Assembly (NCBI GenBank): GCA_023910675.1
Contig: JAAVWC010000001.1
Location: forward strand, 726,333-790,332
Length of the DNA: 64,000 bases
Direction of reading: 5' to 3'
DNA from: Gemmatimonas sp.
GTDB taxonomy: Bacteria > Gemmatimonadota > Gemmatimonadetes > Gemmatimonadales > Gemmatimonadaceae
Part shown: piece after piece, positions 24,634-34,714 of the stretch
Position numbering within the stretch: position 1 is the stretch's first letter
Layout of the letters: each line of letters opens with the position of its first letter
Notes under the pieces: generated by a model
Told to the model about the DNA's origin: nothing
Databases searched by the model: none
Seen by the model: only the letters and a program-made list of their open reading frames with translations
Translations under genes and position numbers: made by a program

Positions 24634-26637
24634 CTACTTCACTCGGGCAAAGCGGATGTCGCGCGAACGGGCCACGTCTACATAGAAGCCGATCACCTCA
24701 CCGGCGCGATCGCGCTCGAGCACCAGCGTGAACTCCCCTGCGGGCGACGCACCCCCGAACGTGTCCCTCTTGGTGGGCTTGAGCACCCCGTCACCGCTCC
24801 GGCGCTGCGACACCATCAGCTTGCCGTCCTTGAGCGACAGCTCCCAGAACGTTTCCAGCTCCTCGCTGTAAAAGCGCCCGGCCACCTTGGCGAGATCTGC
24901 GGCCGTCGGGGTCCACGGGGCCGCCACCGGACCGACCAATCGGCTGGCCGGCTGACGCGCTCCACCCTGCACGAGAATGGCGCCAGTCACCTTCTTGGCG
25001 GCGTCGCGCACGAACTCCACCGACGCCACTACCCCCTGAAGAGCAAACGACGTATCCGACGTGGGCAGCATGCGCAGCTTCCCCTGCCCCGTGGCCTGCG
25101 TGTACAGCGTGTCCCCAGACCGCGTGAACGACAGCACGAACTGCGGCGCCGCGTCGAGTGAATACTGACCGGCAAACGCGTCGAACTTCTTCGCGTCCCA
25201 CTTCGCGGCATCGAAGGTGGTCGTCACGGGTTCTGGCTTGGGCGCCAGCTCCGGGAAGAACGCCTCGGCCAACCGGAACGCGATGCTGCTGTCGAAGGAA
25301 CCGTCGTTGCTCTGCACGGTAATCCCCGCGCCGAGTGCGGGGTAAAGCGCGAGCATGGAACGGTGCGACACGTCGGCGCCACCATGATGCACGCGCTGCT
25401 GCCCGTTCTGCGTGTCTATGAACAGCCCGAAGCCGTAGCCGGTGCTCTTGCCGTTGGTCATCGTGAACGGCGTCATCATCTGCGCAATGCCCGCCTTGGT
25501 CCCCACCTTGGGATTGGCGAGGTTTTGTGCCCACCGCTGCAGATCAGCGAGCGTGGTATAGATGCCGCCGGCGCCCATCGAGCCACCGAGATCGCCAAGG
25601 TCACGCCACACGCCGCTGGCGGCGCGCGAGTAGCCCACAGTGGCACCTTTCACCGGCACGCGAACATCGGCACGAACGCGAGTGTGCGTCATGCCGATGG
25701 GGGCGAACACCCGTTGTGCCATGAACTCATCGAACGGCTGCTTCGATACGCGCGCAATGATCATTGCCGCAAGGCCGAACGCCGTGTTGTTGTAATTGAA
25801 CTCGGCGCCAGGCGCATTCTGCAACGACGGCTGCCGCTGAATGAGCGCGATGTACTCTTCGCGTCCCACGTAATCACTTTCGTCGATGCGACGGCCGGTG
25901 AGCCCCACCGAGTTGTACAGCTCGCGATAGCCGGTGGTGTGCGTGAGGAGATTGCGCACGGTGATCTTCTGCCCGAAGTCGCGGAGCTCGGGAATGTATT
26001 TCCGCACGTCTTCATCGAGCGCCACTTTCCCTTCTTCCACGAGCAGCATCATGGCGAAGGCGGTGAACTGCTTGCTCGTCGATCCGATGTTCGTGGGCGT
26101 CGCCACCGTGAACGGAATGTCGTAGCCGAGGTTCGCCATACCGTACGCCTTCGCCAAGAGCGTCTTGCCACCGCGCCACACGGCCACCGCAGCTCCCGGC
26201 CCATCCTTGCGATCCCACGGCGCGAGTAGCTGATGGGTGAGCTGCTTGGGATCGCTGGACAGTTCTTCATTGGCGAGCAGCGTAACCGCGAAGGCGCCAC
26301 CCACGGAATCGGCAGCGAGCACCTGCAGCTGGTATTCACCTTGGTCGACGGTGAGCACGAACAACTCTTCGCGTCCCGTACGCACGGCGTCGACCGCGCG
26401 CAAGACGATCTTCTTGGGACCGATCAGTCGCAGCGCGACATCGCCGGGCTGCTGGTCAACCCGGATACGAACGACGAACGCCGAGTCGGCGCGAAGCGTG
26501 AAGCGCGCGGTGTCCTTCCCCGCGACAGTGCCGGAGAGCGGCTTGCCGACGGTGAGAGGAGATTGCGCCGCGAGCGCATTGGCAGAGAAACACGCAACGG
26601 CGGCGGCCAGCGCGAGCATTGATCGAAAATTCAACAC
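24634..26637 (-). CDS. Exported serine hydrolase, class C beta-lactamase family
   Basis: 667 residues. Signal peptide ending A-L-A-A-Q, a ~110-residue beta-sandwich N-domain, then the beta-lactamase-type domain with S-T-S-K (nucleophile box in G-S-T-S-K-Q-F-T-A-F), Y-N-N (second box) and H-H-G-G in place of K-T-G. A DUF3471-like C-terminal beta domain carries the last ~170 residues. Probably an exported peptidase or esterase rather than a drug-resistance enzyme. Lies downstream of the msrA gene on the same strand; 99 bases separate them. Confidence 0.87.
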   Translation of the reverse strand: MLNFRSMLALAAAVACFSANALAAQSPLTVGKPLSGTVAGKDTARFTLRADSAFVVRIRVDQQPGDVALRLIGPKKIVLRAVDAVRTGREELFVLTVDQGEYQLQVLAADSVGGAFAVTLLANEELSSDPKQLTHQLLAPWDRKDGPGAAVAVWRGGKTLLAKAYGMANLGYDIPFTVATPTNIGSTSKQFTAFAMMLLVEEGKVALDEDVRKYIPELRDFGQKITVRNLLTHTTGYRELYNSVGLTGRRIDESDYVGREEYIALIQRQPSLQNAPGAEFNYNNTAFGLAAMIIARVSKQPFDEFMAQRVFAPIGMTHTRVRADVRVPVKGATVGYSRAASGVWRDLGDLGGSMGAGGIYTTLADLQRWAQNLANPKVGTKAGIAQMMTPFTMTNGKSTGYGFGLFIDTQNGQQRVHHGGADVSHRSMLALYPALGAGITVQSNDGSFDSSIAFRLAEAFFPELAPKPEPVTTTFDAAKWDAKKFDAFAGQYSLDAAPQFVLSFTRSGDTLYTQATGQGKLRMLPTSDTSFALQGVVASVEFVRDAAKKVTGAILVQGGARQPASRLVGPVAAPWTPTAADLAKVAGRFYSEELETFWELSLKDGKLMVSQRRSGDGVLKPTKRDTFGGASPAGEFTLVLERDRAGEVIGFYVDVARSRDIRFARVK

Positions 26638-26736
26638 GTGAGCACCTGAGAGGGGAGAGCTGCTCGAATATGTCGACTGTCGAAATCGCGCGCCATTCCA
26701 CGGGCTGGACGGCCAGCCCGTGTTTCGAACAACTGC

Positions 26737-27234
26737 CTACCGCATCCAATGACAGGTATACCCACCCGGATTCTTCTTGAGATAATCCTGGTGATACCCC
26801 TCGGCGCTCCACCACTTCGCTTCCGGGACGATTTCGGTGGTGATGGGCCGCGGCCAGAAGCCGCTCGCATTCACCCGCGCCTTCACCACCTCGGCGGTCT
26901 CGCGCTGCGCCTCGCTCGTGTAGAAAATCGAGCTCCGGTACTGCGTCCCCATGTCGTTCCCCTGACGGTTGAGCGTCGTGGGGTCGTGCACGCGGAAGAA
27001 CCAGTGTTCCAGCAGCGACTCGTAGCTCAACACACGCGAGTCGAACTCGATGCGCACACTCTCCGCATGACCGCTCTTGCTGTCGTGCGTGTCGTGATAC
27101 GTGGGATGCTCGAGCCACCCGCCGGTGTAGCCCACATCGGTGTCGAGCACACCGGGAATGGCGCGCAGCAGTTCTTCCATGCCCCAGAAGCAGCCGCCGG
27201 CCAGAATGGCCACTTCACGCGTGGGCTCAGCCAT
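26737..27234 (-). CDS. msrA: Peptide-methionine (S)-S-oxide reductase MsrA
   Basis: 165 residues from ATG 27234 ([10 protein letters not shown]). Active-site motif G-G-C15-F-W-G-M-E; other family signatures are [24 protein letters not shown] and Y-R-S-S-I-F. It reduces methionine-S-sulfoxide using thioredoxin. The C-terminus has C-H-W near the end as a possible resolving cysteine. It overlaps the msrB end by 8 bases, so msrB-msrA form one transcript covering both sulfoxide epimers. No signal peptide: cytoplasmic. Confidence 0.95.
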   Translation of the reverse strand: MAEPTREVAILAGGCFWGMEELLRAIPGVLDTDVGYTGGWLEHPTYHDTHDSKSGHAESVRIEFDSRVLSYESLLEHWFFRVHDPTTLNRQGNDMGTQYRSSIFYTSEAQRETAEVVKARVNASGFWPRPITTEIVPEAKWWSAEGYHQDYLKKNPGGYTCHWMR

Positions 27235-27709
27235 GCGACGGGCCCTTCCCGAAGAGCGACACGTACTCGCCGTACCCTTGGGCCTCAAGCTCGGCCAACG
27301 GAATGAAGCGCAGACTCGCCGAGTTGATGCAGTAGCGCAGGCCCCCCTCTTCCTGCGGGCCATCGGGGAAGAGGTGCCCCAGATGCGAGTCGCCGTGCTT
27401 CGACTTCACTTCCACCCGGCGCATGCCGTAGGAGCGGTCCTCGTGCTCTGTCACGTTGGGCGCGACGGGACGCGTGAAGCTGGGCCACCCCGTGCCACTG
27501 TCGAACTTGTGCACGCTGGCAAAGAGCGGCTCGCCAGTGACGACGTCCACGTACAGCCCCGCGTCGTGATTGTCCCAGTAGGCGTTCCGGAACGGCGGTT
27601 CGGTACCGCACTGCTGGGTGACGGCGTACTGCTCGGGGGTGAGCGTGCTGCGCAGCGCGTCGGCCGGCGGCTTCACGTACGTCTTGGAATCGGAGATCTG
27701 GTCGGTCAT
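27227..27709 (-). CDS. msrB: Peptide-methionine (R)-S-oxide reductase MsrB
   Basis: 160 residues from ATG 27709 ([11 protein letters not shown]); a longer start at 27778 ([11 protein letters not shown]) is possible. Conserved G-T-E-x-[20 protein letters not shown] and the catalytic [11 protein letters not shown]. The zinc-binding CxxC pairs of some MsrBs are absent; a Cys in Q-Q-C-G-T-E may resolve the sulfenic acid. Reduces methionine-R-sulfoxide in proteins. Overlaps msrA. Confidence 0.95.
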   Translation of the reverse strand: MTDQISDSKTYVKPPADALRSTLTPEQYAVTQQCGTEPPFRNAYWDNHDAGLYVDVVTGEPLFASVHKFDSGTGWPSFTRPVAPNVTEHEDRSYGMRRVEVKSKHGDSHLGHLFPDGPQEEGGLRYCINSASLRFIPLAELEAQGYGEYVSLFGKGPSHG

Positions 27710-27779
27710 GCTGGTAATAGGCGCGGAGAGGGCGCGGGGTTCCCGCCGGCGGGGGTTGAGCCAGGACAGGAGCCCCATA

Positions 27780-28508
27780 TCACCGGCAATCCGGGTTGGC
27801 CGACGGCCCGACGTACTTCACGACCTCGACCACGTCGCGCTCACGCGGCCCCTCGAGGTCGTCGGGACGCGCCAGAAAGCGCGCCGACAGCTCCACCTGC
27901 TGCGCGCTGCCGGGGGCGAGCTTGGCCGCCCTGTACGCCCGCTCGAGCGCCGCATAGCCACCCTTCATGAGTACCGGGTACGTCTGCCCCGATGCGCATT
28001 CGCGGAACGTGGGCGCGTCGGCCATGTACGAAAACGCCCCCACCACGGTGACGGGCTCGCGTAGCGCGTTCATGCTGTCGGCGCGCACCAGCACCGCCTT
28101 GGCGTCGGCGGCCAGCCGGATCGTGTCCTCGCTCACCTGCGTGAAGCGCAGCGAATCGGTGAGCCCGCGCAGCGTGAGCGTCCCGCCCGCCAGCTCCCAC
28201 CGGCCCATCGTCACCACCGGCGTGGTCGACTTCCCCTCGAACTGCTGACGCAGGCGATAGGTGCTGTCGGCAAAGATCGCCACGGTGGTCTGCACGCCGG
28301 AACAATCGGCGCAGGGGAGGGTCCCCGAAAAGGAGTTGGGCGCGACGGCGGCCACGGTAATGGTGGGGACCGCCGGGATGGTCACCACACTGTCCGACAA
28401 CGTGCCGCCCTTGGCCGGCGACTTGGCGTCGCTGCACGCCGTGAGGCCAATGGCCAGCATCGCCGGGGCAAGCACAGCCGGGAACGCGTTCACAAAACGC
28501 TTCGACAT
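27780..28508 (-). CDS. NlpE-like lipoprotein
   Basis: 242 residues. Lipobox L-T-A-C (Cys near residue 25), then the NlpE N-domain signature [11 protein letters not shown] followed by [10 protein letters not shown]. NlpE proteins bind copper and signal envelope stress in enterobacteria. Here only the C-x-x-C domain is clearly shared; the C-terminal 100 residues resemble the YbaY/META-like extension of bacterial relatives. It lies just upstream of msrB on the same strand and diverges from selO with 15 bases between starts, so the promoters must overlap the genes. Confidence 0.75.
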   Translation of the reverse strand: MSKRFVNAFPAVLAPAMLAIGLTACSDAKSPAKGGTLSDSVVTIPAVPTITVAAVAPNSFSGTLPCADCSGVQTTVAIFADSTYRLRQQFEGKSTTPVVTMGRWELAGGTLTLRGLTDSLRFTQVSEDTIRLAADAKAVLVRADSMNALREPVTVVGAFSYMADAPTFRECASGQTYPVLMKGGYAALERAYRAAKLAPGSAQQVELSARFLARPDDLEGPRERDVVEVVKYVGPSANPDCR

Positions 28509-28523
28509 GGTGGGCCGGGTTCT

Positions 28524-30140
28524 ATGTTTCAGGGTGTGAATACCAACAGTGTAGACAACGAAACGTCGAACGTGACCTTCGACAACCGCTTCGTGTCCGA
28601 GCTGCCGGGGGATCCTGATTCCTCGGGGCGGCGAAGACAAGTGCTGGGTGCCGCGTGGAGCGCGGTGATGCCCACCCCCGTGGCCGCGCCGCAGCTGTTG
28701 GCGCATGCGGCCGACGTGGCCGAGCTCGTGGGCTTCGGGCCTGAGTTCGTGCAGTCGCCCGCGTTCGCCGAGCTGTTTGGCGGCAACGCGCTGCTTCCCG
28801 GCATGCAGCCCTATGCGGCCTGCTACGGCGGGCATCAGTTCGGCAACTGGGCCGGTCAGCTGGGCGACGGGCGCGCGATTACGCTGGGCGAAGTGGTGAA
28901 CGCGCGCGGCGAACGGTGGGAGCTGCAGCTCAAGGGCGCGGGCCCCACGCCGTACTCGCGCACCGCCGACGGTCGCGCCGTACTGCGCTCGAGCATTCGC
29001 GAATTTCTGTGCAGCGAAGCGATGCACCACCTGGGCGTCCCCACGACGCGCGCACTGAGCGTGGTCGCCACCGGCGACATGGTGGTGCGCGACATGTTCT
29101 ACAACGGCAACGCCGCGCCCGAGCACGGTGCGATCGTCTGTCGTGTGGCCCCCAGCTTCATTCGCTTCGGCAACTTCGAAATCTTCACGGCGCGCGAAGA
29201 CGTGGCCACACTCACGCGTTTGGTGGACTTCACCATAGCGCGCGACTTTCCGCATCTGGTGGCGCAGTACACCAACGACACCGAACGGCGCGGCGCGTGG
29301 TACGCCGAGGTGTGCGAGCGCACGGCGCGCATGATCGTGCAGTGGATGCGCGTGGGCTTCGTGCACGGCGTGATGAACACCGACAACATGTCGATAGTGG
29401 GGCTCACGATCGACTACGGCCCGTACGGCTGGCTCGACAACTTCGACCCGCACTGGACCCCCAACACCACCGACGCGCAGGGGCGTCGCTATCGCTTCGG
29501 GCAGCAACCGGCCGTCGCTCAGTGGAACCTCGCGCGCCTTGCCGACGCGCTCACGCCGCTCTTTGCCGACGAAGCGCCGCTGCAAGCCGGCCTCGATCGC
29601 TTTTCGGCGGTGTACATTGCCGAGTACGAAGCCATGAACGCCGCCAAGTTCGGCTTCGTGCGCCGCGGCGACGACGAGATGCTCGTCATCCGTGAGTGCT
29701 TCGCGCTCCTGTTCGACGCCGAAGTCGACTACACGCGTTTCTTCCGCGCACTCGGCGACATTGGCGACACGCTGCCCGACGGCGACCTGCTGCCACTCTT
29801 GGGCGACGTGTTCTACAACGATGACAAGCGCGACGCGAAGGCCGAGGCATTCAACGCGTGGCTGCGTCGGTGGCACGCGCTGGTGTTGCAGCACGGCCGA
29901 ACGTTTGCGGAACGCCGCGCCGCGATGCACGCCGTGAACCCGTGGTTCGTGCTGCGCAATTACGTGGCGCAGCAGGCCATCGACGCGGCAACTGCGGGCG
30001 ATTATTCGGTGGTGCGGACGCTGCTCACGGTGCTGCGCGATCCGTACACGGAGCAGCCGGCGTTTGCCGAGTTCGCGGGGCGCCGGCCGGAGTGGGCACG
30101 GCACAAAGCGGGGTGTTCGATGCTGTCGTGCAGCTCTTGA
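28524..30140 (+). CDS. selO: Protein adenylyltransferase SelO (YdiU)
   Basis: 538 residues of the SelO pseudokinase family, which AMPylates Ser/Thr/Tyr of redox proteins. Visible family blocks: [28 protein letters not shown], and the C-terminal C-S-M-L-S-C-S-S, where the family keeps a redox Cys or Sec pair. Length normal. Start ATG 28524 gives an N-terminal extension of a few residues; the promoter must overlap the divergent NlpE-like gene. Confidence 0.95.
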   Translation: MFQGVNTNSVDNETSNVTFDNRFVSELPGDPDSSGRRRQVLGAAWSAVMPTPVAAPQLLAHAADVAELVGFGPEFVQSPAFAELFGGNALLPGMQPYAACYGGHQFGNWAGQLGDGRAITLGEVVNARGERWELQLKGAGPTPYSRTADGRAVLRSSIREFLCSEAMHHLGVPTTRALSVVATGDMVVRDMFYNGNAAPEHGAIVCRVAPSFIRFGNFEIFTAREDVATLTRLVDFTIARDFPHLVAQYTNDTERRGAWYAEVCERTARMIVQWMRVGFVHGVMNTDNMSIVGLTIDYGPYGWLDNFDPHWTPNTTDAQGRRYRFGQQPAVAQWNLARLADALTPLFADEAPLQAGLDRFSAVYIAEYEAMNAAKFGFVRRGDDEMLVIRECFALLFDAEVDYTRFFRALGDIGDTLPDGDLLPLLGDVFYNDDKRDAKAEAFNAWLRRWHALVLQHGRTFAERRAAMHAVNPWFVLRNYVAQQAIDAATAGDYSVVRTLLTVLRDPYTEQPAFAEFAGRRPEWARHKAGCSMLSCSS

Positions 30141-30153
30141 AGGCGGTTGAACA

Positions 30154-30364
30154 ACGGTGGTTTGGTCCGGCGGTTAACTGGCCGACGGATTTAGCCCTCA
30201 GGGGAAAGAAAGCAAGGGGAAAGTAGAAAGCGCGGTACCGTCCACAAAAAACGGCAACTGCAGTTGCGGTCTTGGTGGACACAACCGCGCGACATCCTTC
30301 TTCCCTGCGTTCTTTCCCCTGAGGGCTAGTGCCGTCAGCCAGTAGACCGCCGGACCAACCACCC
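30154..30364. repeat. About 210-bp imperfect palindrome between convergent genes
   Basis: Left arm GGTGGTTTGGTCCGGCGG ... CCCTCAGGGGAAAGAA and its inverse on the right (TTCTTTCCCCTGAGGG ... CCGCCGGACCAACCACCC) pair along most of ~90 bases, around a centre AACTGCAGTT. The arms have small mismatches. It fills the space between the ends of selO (+) and the lipoprotein gene (-), so it can act as a bidirectional terminator, or it may be a MITE-like insertion. No target duplication is evident. Confidence 0.75.
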
Positions 30365-30390
30365 GTAGTTGATCCGCAGTCCAAACCGCC

Positions 30391-30822
30391 TTACTGCACC
30401 GCCGAATCCGCCCGCTCCGCCCGATTCTGCCTCGCCACCACCGTCGACACGAACTGCAGCGCATCAACTTGCGAGAACACCGCGCCTTCCCGCCCGTCAC
30501 CGACCTCGAACATCTTCATGCCGAAGCCCTTGATGTCGAAGCGCAGCCGGTTGTCGGCGTACTTCACGTTCTCGATGTAGGTCACCGGCACGCTGATCGT
30601 ACTGTTCACCAGAAACACGTGCGCCGAGTCGCCGACGACTTCGATGGCCACGGTGCGGTCGAGGCTCAGGATCTGCAGGTCGCCGGGCGCGAGCGTGCGC
30701 GTTTCGCGGGCCACCTTCGCGGCCGCGACGGCGGTCTTCGACTCGGCGTCCTGCTGACAGCCGGAGAGAAGCAACGCGGCACAGAGCGACAGGGCAGCGG
30801 AAGCGGGCAACGCGGGTCGCAT
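30391..30822 (-). CDS. Small lipoprotein of unknown function
   Basis: 143 residues. Lipoprotein signal with L-L-L-S-G-C (Cys ~22), a short helical stretch, then a compact beta-rich domain (L-A-P-G-D-L-Q-I-L-S-L-D-R-T-V-A-I-E-V-V-G-D-S-A-H). No family recognised. Its end abuts the 210-bp palindrome; its start is 96 bases from the divergent molybdenum hydroxylase gene. Confidence 0.65.
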   Translation of the reverse strand: MRPALPASAALSLCAALLLSGCQQDAESKTAVAAAKVARETRTLAPGDLQILSLDRTVAIEVVGDSAHVFLVNSTISVPVTYIENVKYADNRLRFDIKGFGMKMFEVGDGREGAVFSQVDALQFVSTVVARQNRAERADSAVQ

Positions 30823-30918
30823 GGCGGGACGGGTCAAGGGCACGGGACGCTGCCGCCCATGTGGGCGACGTGGCATCTTGGAAATATGAGGCACACGTGA
30901 GGATTTTCTGAGGGCCGC

Positions 30919-33207
30919 ATGAAACGTCGTACGTTCCTCCTTGCGGGGCTGGGCACCACCGGCGCGCTCGTCATGGGCTGGTCGCTGACCCCCCCGCGCC
31001 AGCGGCTGTACCCGTCGGACGCTCCCACCCCCGAGGGGGGCGGCGTGGCGCTCAACGGCTGGCTCGCCATTGCCCCCGACGACTCCGTGACGATCATCGC
31101 CCCCAAGGCCGAAATGGGGCAAGGGATTCACACGGCGCTCGCGATGCTCGTGGCCGAGGAGCTCGATTGCGACTGGAGCCGCGTGCGGGTGGTGCACAGC
31201 GGCGTGGACAAGATCTACAACAACGCCGCGGCGATCGTCGACGGCCTCCCCTTCTCCGACGACATGGAAGCGCAGCCGCTGGTGCGCGGTGTGCGGTGGC
31301 TGACCGCCAAAACCATGCGCGAAGTGGGGGTCATGATGACCGGCGGCTCGTCGAGTGTGCGCGACACGTGGGAGGTGGCACGCGATGCCGGCGCAACCGC
31401 ACGCGCGGCGCTCGTGGCGACGGCCGCGGCACGCGCTGGCGTCGCGGTGTCGGCGTGCCGTACCCAACGCGGTGTGGTGATCTGCGGCGACCGGCAGTTC
31501 CGTTACGGTGAACTCGTAGGCGACGCGGCAGCGCGGCGTGAGACCAACGTGACACGCAAGTCGCCCGAAGCGTTCACCATCATTGGCACGTCACGCGCGC
31601 GACTCGATACCGACGACGTTCTGCACGGGCGCCCGTTGTATGGCATGGACGTGACGATCGAGGGGATGCGCTACGCGGCCGTGCTCATGCCGCCAGCGCT
31701 GGGGTGCACGGTGGTGTCGTTCGACAAGCAGGCCGCCACGACACGCCCCGGCGTGGAGGCGGTGGTAGAGCTTGCGGGAAGTTCGTACGGCAATCCGCCC
31801 GGACTCGCGGTGGTGGCGCGCAGTTGGTGGGAAGCCAAGCAGGCGTTGGCGTTTCTCAACGCGCGCTGGAGTGATAGTCCGCACGCCACGTTGTCGAGTG
31901 ATGGCATCATGCGCACGCTCCGTTCGGCGGCGGCGGGCGACGGTGGCCTGCCGTATCGCAGCGATGGCAATGCGATGGACGCGCTCGATACCGCCGCGCG
32001 TGTGCTCGATGTCACGTACGAAGCGCCGTATCTCGCGCACGTGACCATGGAGCCGATGAACGCCACTGTGCGCGTGAACGGCGCGACGGCGGAACTCTGG
32101 ACGGGGACGCAGGTGCCCGGGCTGGCGCGCGCCGCGGCGGCGTCGGTGCTCGGTATGTCTGAGCAGTCGGTCACGCTGCACCAGTTGCAGCTGGGTGGCG
32201 GCTTCGGACGTCGACTCGAGGCCGACTATGTCGCGCAAGCCGCCGACATTGCGCGCGCCCTGCCGGGCGTACCCGTGCAGATGATCTGGAGTCGTGAAGA
32301 CGACATGCGTCACGACTTCTATCGTCCGGCTGGAGTTACGCGCATGCGCGCTGCGCTCGATGGCACGGGCACGTTGGAGAGTGTGGTAGTGCAGTCGGCG
32401 GGACAGTCGCCGTTCCAGGCGCTCGGCGCGCGCATGGGCATTACCGCGCTCGCCATCTCTCCCGACAAGACCGCCGCCGAAGGGACCTTCGAGCAGACCT
32501 ACGAGTTTCCCGCGATGCGCGTGGCGCACACCGATGTGCCGCTCCCCGTGCCCGTTGGGTCGTGGCGTTCGGTGGGGCATTCGTACAAAGGGTTCGTGAT
32601 GGAGTCGTTCGTGGACGAACTCGCGCACGACGCCAAGGTCGATCCGGTGCGATACCGACAGCGACTGTTGCAGCAGCATCCGCGTGCGCGTGCGGTGCTC
32701 GATCTCGTGGCCGACAAGAGTGGGTGGTTCACACCGCTCGCAGCCGCCCCCAATGGCGGTAAACGCGCGCGCGGGGTGGCATTGCACTGGAGCTACGCGA
32801 CCATCGTGGCGCTCGTGGCGGAAGTGCTGGTGCGCGCCGACGGCAGCGTGCGCGTGGAACGCGTGACCGTCGCCGCCGATGCGGGGCTCATTGTGAATCC
32901 GTCGGGCGCGGCGCAGCAGGTGGAAGGCGGCGTGCTGTTCGGGCTGCAGGCCGCGTTGCACGGCGAAGTACTCGTGAAGAACGGACGCATCGAGGCCAAC
33001 AACTTCAACGACTACCGCGCGCTGCGCATGAGCGAAGCTCCGACCATTGCGTACCACTTCGTGCCAAGCACGCATGTACCATCGGGGTTGGGTGAACCTG
33101 CTGTTCCGGTTGTCGCGCCCGCGGTCGCGAACGCGCTGTTTGCGATTACCGGCGTTCGGCTGCGTACGCTTCCGTTGCGACTGCCCGTCGCGGAGCAGAA
33201 GACATGA
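30919..33207 (+). CDS. Molybdopterin-dependent aldehyde/isoquinoline oxidoreductase, large subunit
   Basis: 762 residues. Begins M-K-R-R-T-F-L-L-A-G, a twin-arginine signal, so the complex is exported folded. The family blocks of the xanthine-oxidase large subunits (IorB/CoxL type) follow: A-E-M-G-Q-G-I-H-T-A-L-A, L-Q-L-G-G-G-F-G-R-R-L-E-A-D-Y, and near the C-terminus G-L-G-E-P-A-V-P with the glutamate used in catalysis. It binds Mo-cytosine dinucleotide and oxidises aldehydes or N-heterocycles; the substrate is unknown. Its stop overlaps the start of the 2Fe-2S subunit (ATGA). No FAD subunit is nearby, as in the IorAB group. Confidence 0.88.
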   Translation: MKRRTFLLAGLGTTGALVMGWSLTPPRQRLYPSDAPTPEGGGVALNGWLAIAPDDSVTIIAPKAEMGQGIHTALAMLVAEELDCDWSRVRVVHSGVDKIYNNAAAIVDGLPFSDDMEAQPLVRGVRWLTAKTMREVGVMMTGGSSSVRDTWEVARDAGATARAALVATAAARAGVAVSACRTQRGVVICGDRQFRYGELVGDAAARRETNVTRKSPEAFTIIGTSRARLDTDDVLHGRPLYGMDVTIEGMRYAAVLMPPALGCTVVSFDKQAATTRPGVEAVVELAGSSYGNPPGLAVVARSWWEAKQALAFLNARWSDSPHATLSSDGIMRTLRSAAAGDGGLPYRSDGNAMDALDTAARVLDVTYEAPYLAHVTMEPMNATVRVNGATAELWTGTQVPGLARAAAASVLGMSEQSVTLHQLQLGGGFGRRLEADYVAQAADIARALPGVPVQMIWSREDDMRHDFYRPAGVTRMRAALDGTGTLESVVVQSAGQSPFQALGARMGITALAISPDKTAAEGTFEQTYEFPAMRVAHTDVPLPVPVGSWRSVGHSYKGFVMESFVDELAHDAKVDPVRYRQRLLQQHPRARAVLDLVADKSGWFTPLAAAPNGGKRARGVALHWSYATIVALVAEVLVRADGSVRVERVTVAADAGLIVNPSGAAQQVEGGVLFGLQAALHGEVLVKNGRIEANNFNDYRALRMSEAPTIAYHFVPSTHVPSGLGEPAVPVVAPAVANALFAITGVRLRTLPLRLPVAEQKT

Positions 33208-33692
33208 ACACACCCGCGATCACGCTCATGGTCAACGGCGCCGAGCTGACGCTTACCGTTGCCGCGGACACGCCGCTGCTCTGGGCACTGCGACACGACG
33301 TCGGACTCCCGGGCACGAAGTTCGGGTGTGGCATTGCCATGTGTGGCGCGTGCACCGTGCATGTGAACGGCGAGGCCGTCCGCTCGTGCGTCACGCCGGT
33401 GTCTGCGGTAATGGGCAAGCAGGTGTCCACCATTGAAGGTATCAGTGGCCCCGTCATCGACGCGCTGCGCAGTGCGTGGAGCAGCATTGCCGTGGCGCAG
33501 TGTGGCTACTGCCAGTCTGGGCAGCTCATGAGCGCCGCGGCATTGCTGTCAACGAACACGTCGCCCACCGACGACGACATCGATGCAGCGATGGATGGCA
33601 ACGTCTGTCGCTGCGGGACCTACCCGCGCATTCGCGCCGCGATTCACGCGGCGGCGGCGCAGCTCCATACCGCTGGCGGGTCCGGCCGGTAG
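33204..33692 (+). CDS. 2Fe-2S subunit of the molybdenum hydroxylase
   Basis: 162 residues with two 2Fe-2S sites: plant-type ferredoxin cysteines in F-G-C-G-I-A-M-C-G-A-C-T-V-H ... R-S-C, and the helical-domain cysteines C-G-Y-C-Q-S-G-Q ... N-V-C-R-C-G-T-Y. It passes electrons from the Mo centre to an acceptor, probably a cytochrome. It has no signal peptide and would be co-exported with the Tat-bearing large subunit. Overlaps the large subunit gene by 4 bases. Confidence 0.92.
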   Translation: MNTPAITLMVNGAELTLTVAADTPLLWALRHDVGLPGTKFGCGIAMCGACTVHVNGEAVRSCVTPVSAVMGKQVSTIEGISGPVIDALRSAWSSIAVAQCGYCQSGQLMSAAALLSTNTSPTDDDIDAAMDGNVCRCGTYPRIRAAIHAAAAQLHTAGGSGR

Positions 33693-33733
33693 ATTCCATC
33701 CGTCACTCCCTCCCCACCTTTCCGGTTCCGCGC

Positions 33734-34702
33734 ATGCTCTCTCTTTCCGCGCTGCTGCGCCGTTCGGCGCGCTCTTTCGTCCCGGCCCTGCTCTCCTCCG
33801 CCGTCGTACTGTCGACCGCGCAGGCGCAGGCCAACGCGCCCATCATCGGCCGCTGGGACCTCACCGTGCAGGGCACCGACCGCACGTATCCGTCGTGGGT
33901 CGAAGTGTCGCTGTCGGGTGGAAAGACCCTCGTGGGCCGCTTCGTGGGCGGCGGCGGCAGCTCGCGCCCCATTGCCAAGGTCATGTTCGACAACGGCACG
34001 ATGCGCTTCGTCATTCCGCCGCAGTGGGAGCAGGAAGCGAACGACATGCAGTTCGAAGCGACGATCGCCAACGATGCACTGTCGGGCACGATTGTCACGC
34101 CCAACGGCGAGAAGCACCGCTTTACCGGCAAGCGTGCGCCCACCATGCGCCGCACCGCCGCGCCGGTGTGGGGCGCGCCCATTGTGCTTTTTGGCGGCAC
34201 CAACATGAGCGCGTGGGAAGCGCTCCCCGGCGGCGACAGTCAGTGGAAGGTGCTCAACGGCCTGCTGACCAACGTGAAGTCGGGCGCCAACCTCGCCACC
34301 AAGCAGAAGTTCACCGACTTCAAGCTGCATCTCGAGTTCCGCGTCCCCAAGGGTGGCAACAGCGGCGTGTATCTGCGCGGCCGTCACGAAGTGCAGGTCG
34401 AAGACAGCCCGCTGGGCGAACCGCTCTCGACGCACTTGGGTGGCGTGTACGGCTTCCTGGTGCCCAACGAGCAGGCACATTTGGGCGCCGGCGTATGGCA
34501 GAGCTACGACATCACGCTCATTGGTCGTCGCGTGACGGTGGTGCTCAACGGCAAGACGATCATCGCCGACCAGACCATTCCCGGCATCACCGGTGGCGCA
34601 CTCGATAGCGACGAAGGCGCGCCGGGCCCCATCTATCTGCAGGGCGACCACACGTCGGTGGAGTACCGCAACATTCGCATTACGCCGGCCAAGGCACCGT
34701 AA
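33734..34702 (+). CDS. DUF1080 (3-keto-disaccharide hydrolase-like) exported protein
   Basis: 322 residues from ATG 33734 (MLSLSALLRRS), signal peptide ending A-Q-A-Q. A ~130-residue beta domain precedes a DUF1080/concanavalin-like domain: F-G-G-T-N-M-S-A-W, L-A-T-K-Q-K-F-T-D-F-K-L-H-L-E-F-R-V-P-K-G-G-N-S-G-V-Y-L, and I-Y-L-Q-G-D-H-T-S-V-E-Y-R-N-I-R-I. Family members bind or cleave 3-keto-glycosides in Bacteroidota and Planctomycetota. Longer upstream reading is rejected because it has no signal peptide. Confidence 0.85.
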   Translation: MLSLSALLRRSARSFVPALLSSAVVLSTAQAQANAPIIGRWDLTVQGTDRTYPSWVEVSLSGGKTLVGRFVGGGGSSRPIAKVMFDNGTMRFVIPPQWEQEANDMQFEATIANDALSGTIVTPNGEKHRFTGKRAPTMRRTAAPVWGAPIVLFGGTNMSAWEALPGGDSQWKVLNGLLTNVKSGANLATKQKFTDFKLHLEFRVPKGGNSGVYLRGRHEVQVEDSPLGEPLSTHLGGVYGFLVPNEQAHLGAGVWQSYDITLIGRRVTVVLNGKTIIADQTIPGITGGALDSDEGAPGPIYLQGDHTSVEYRNIRITPAKAP

Positions 34703-34714
34703 CCTGGCCCGCGC

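Noticed and set aside
27780..30104. 774-codon minus frame across the selO region
   Set aside because: Only its 27780-28508 part is real (NlpE-like lipoprotein with lipobox); the rest is antisense to selO.
31591..33213. 540-codon minus frame
   Set aside because: Antisense of the molybdenum hydroxylase large subunit, which has all its family motifs on the + strand.
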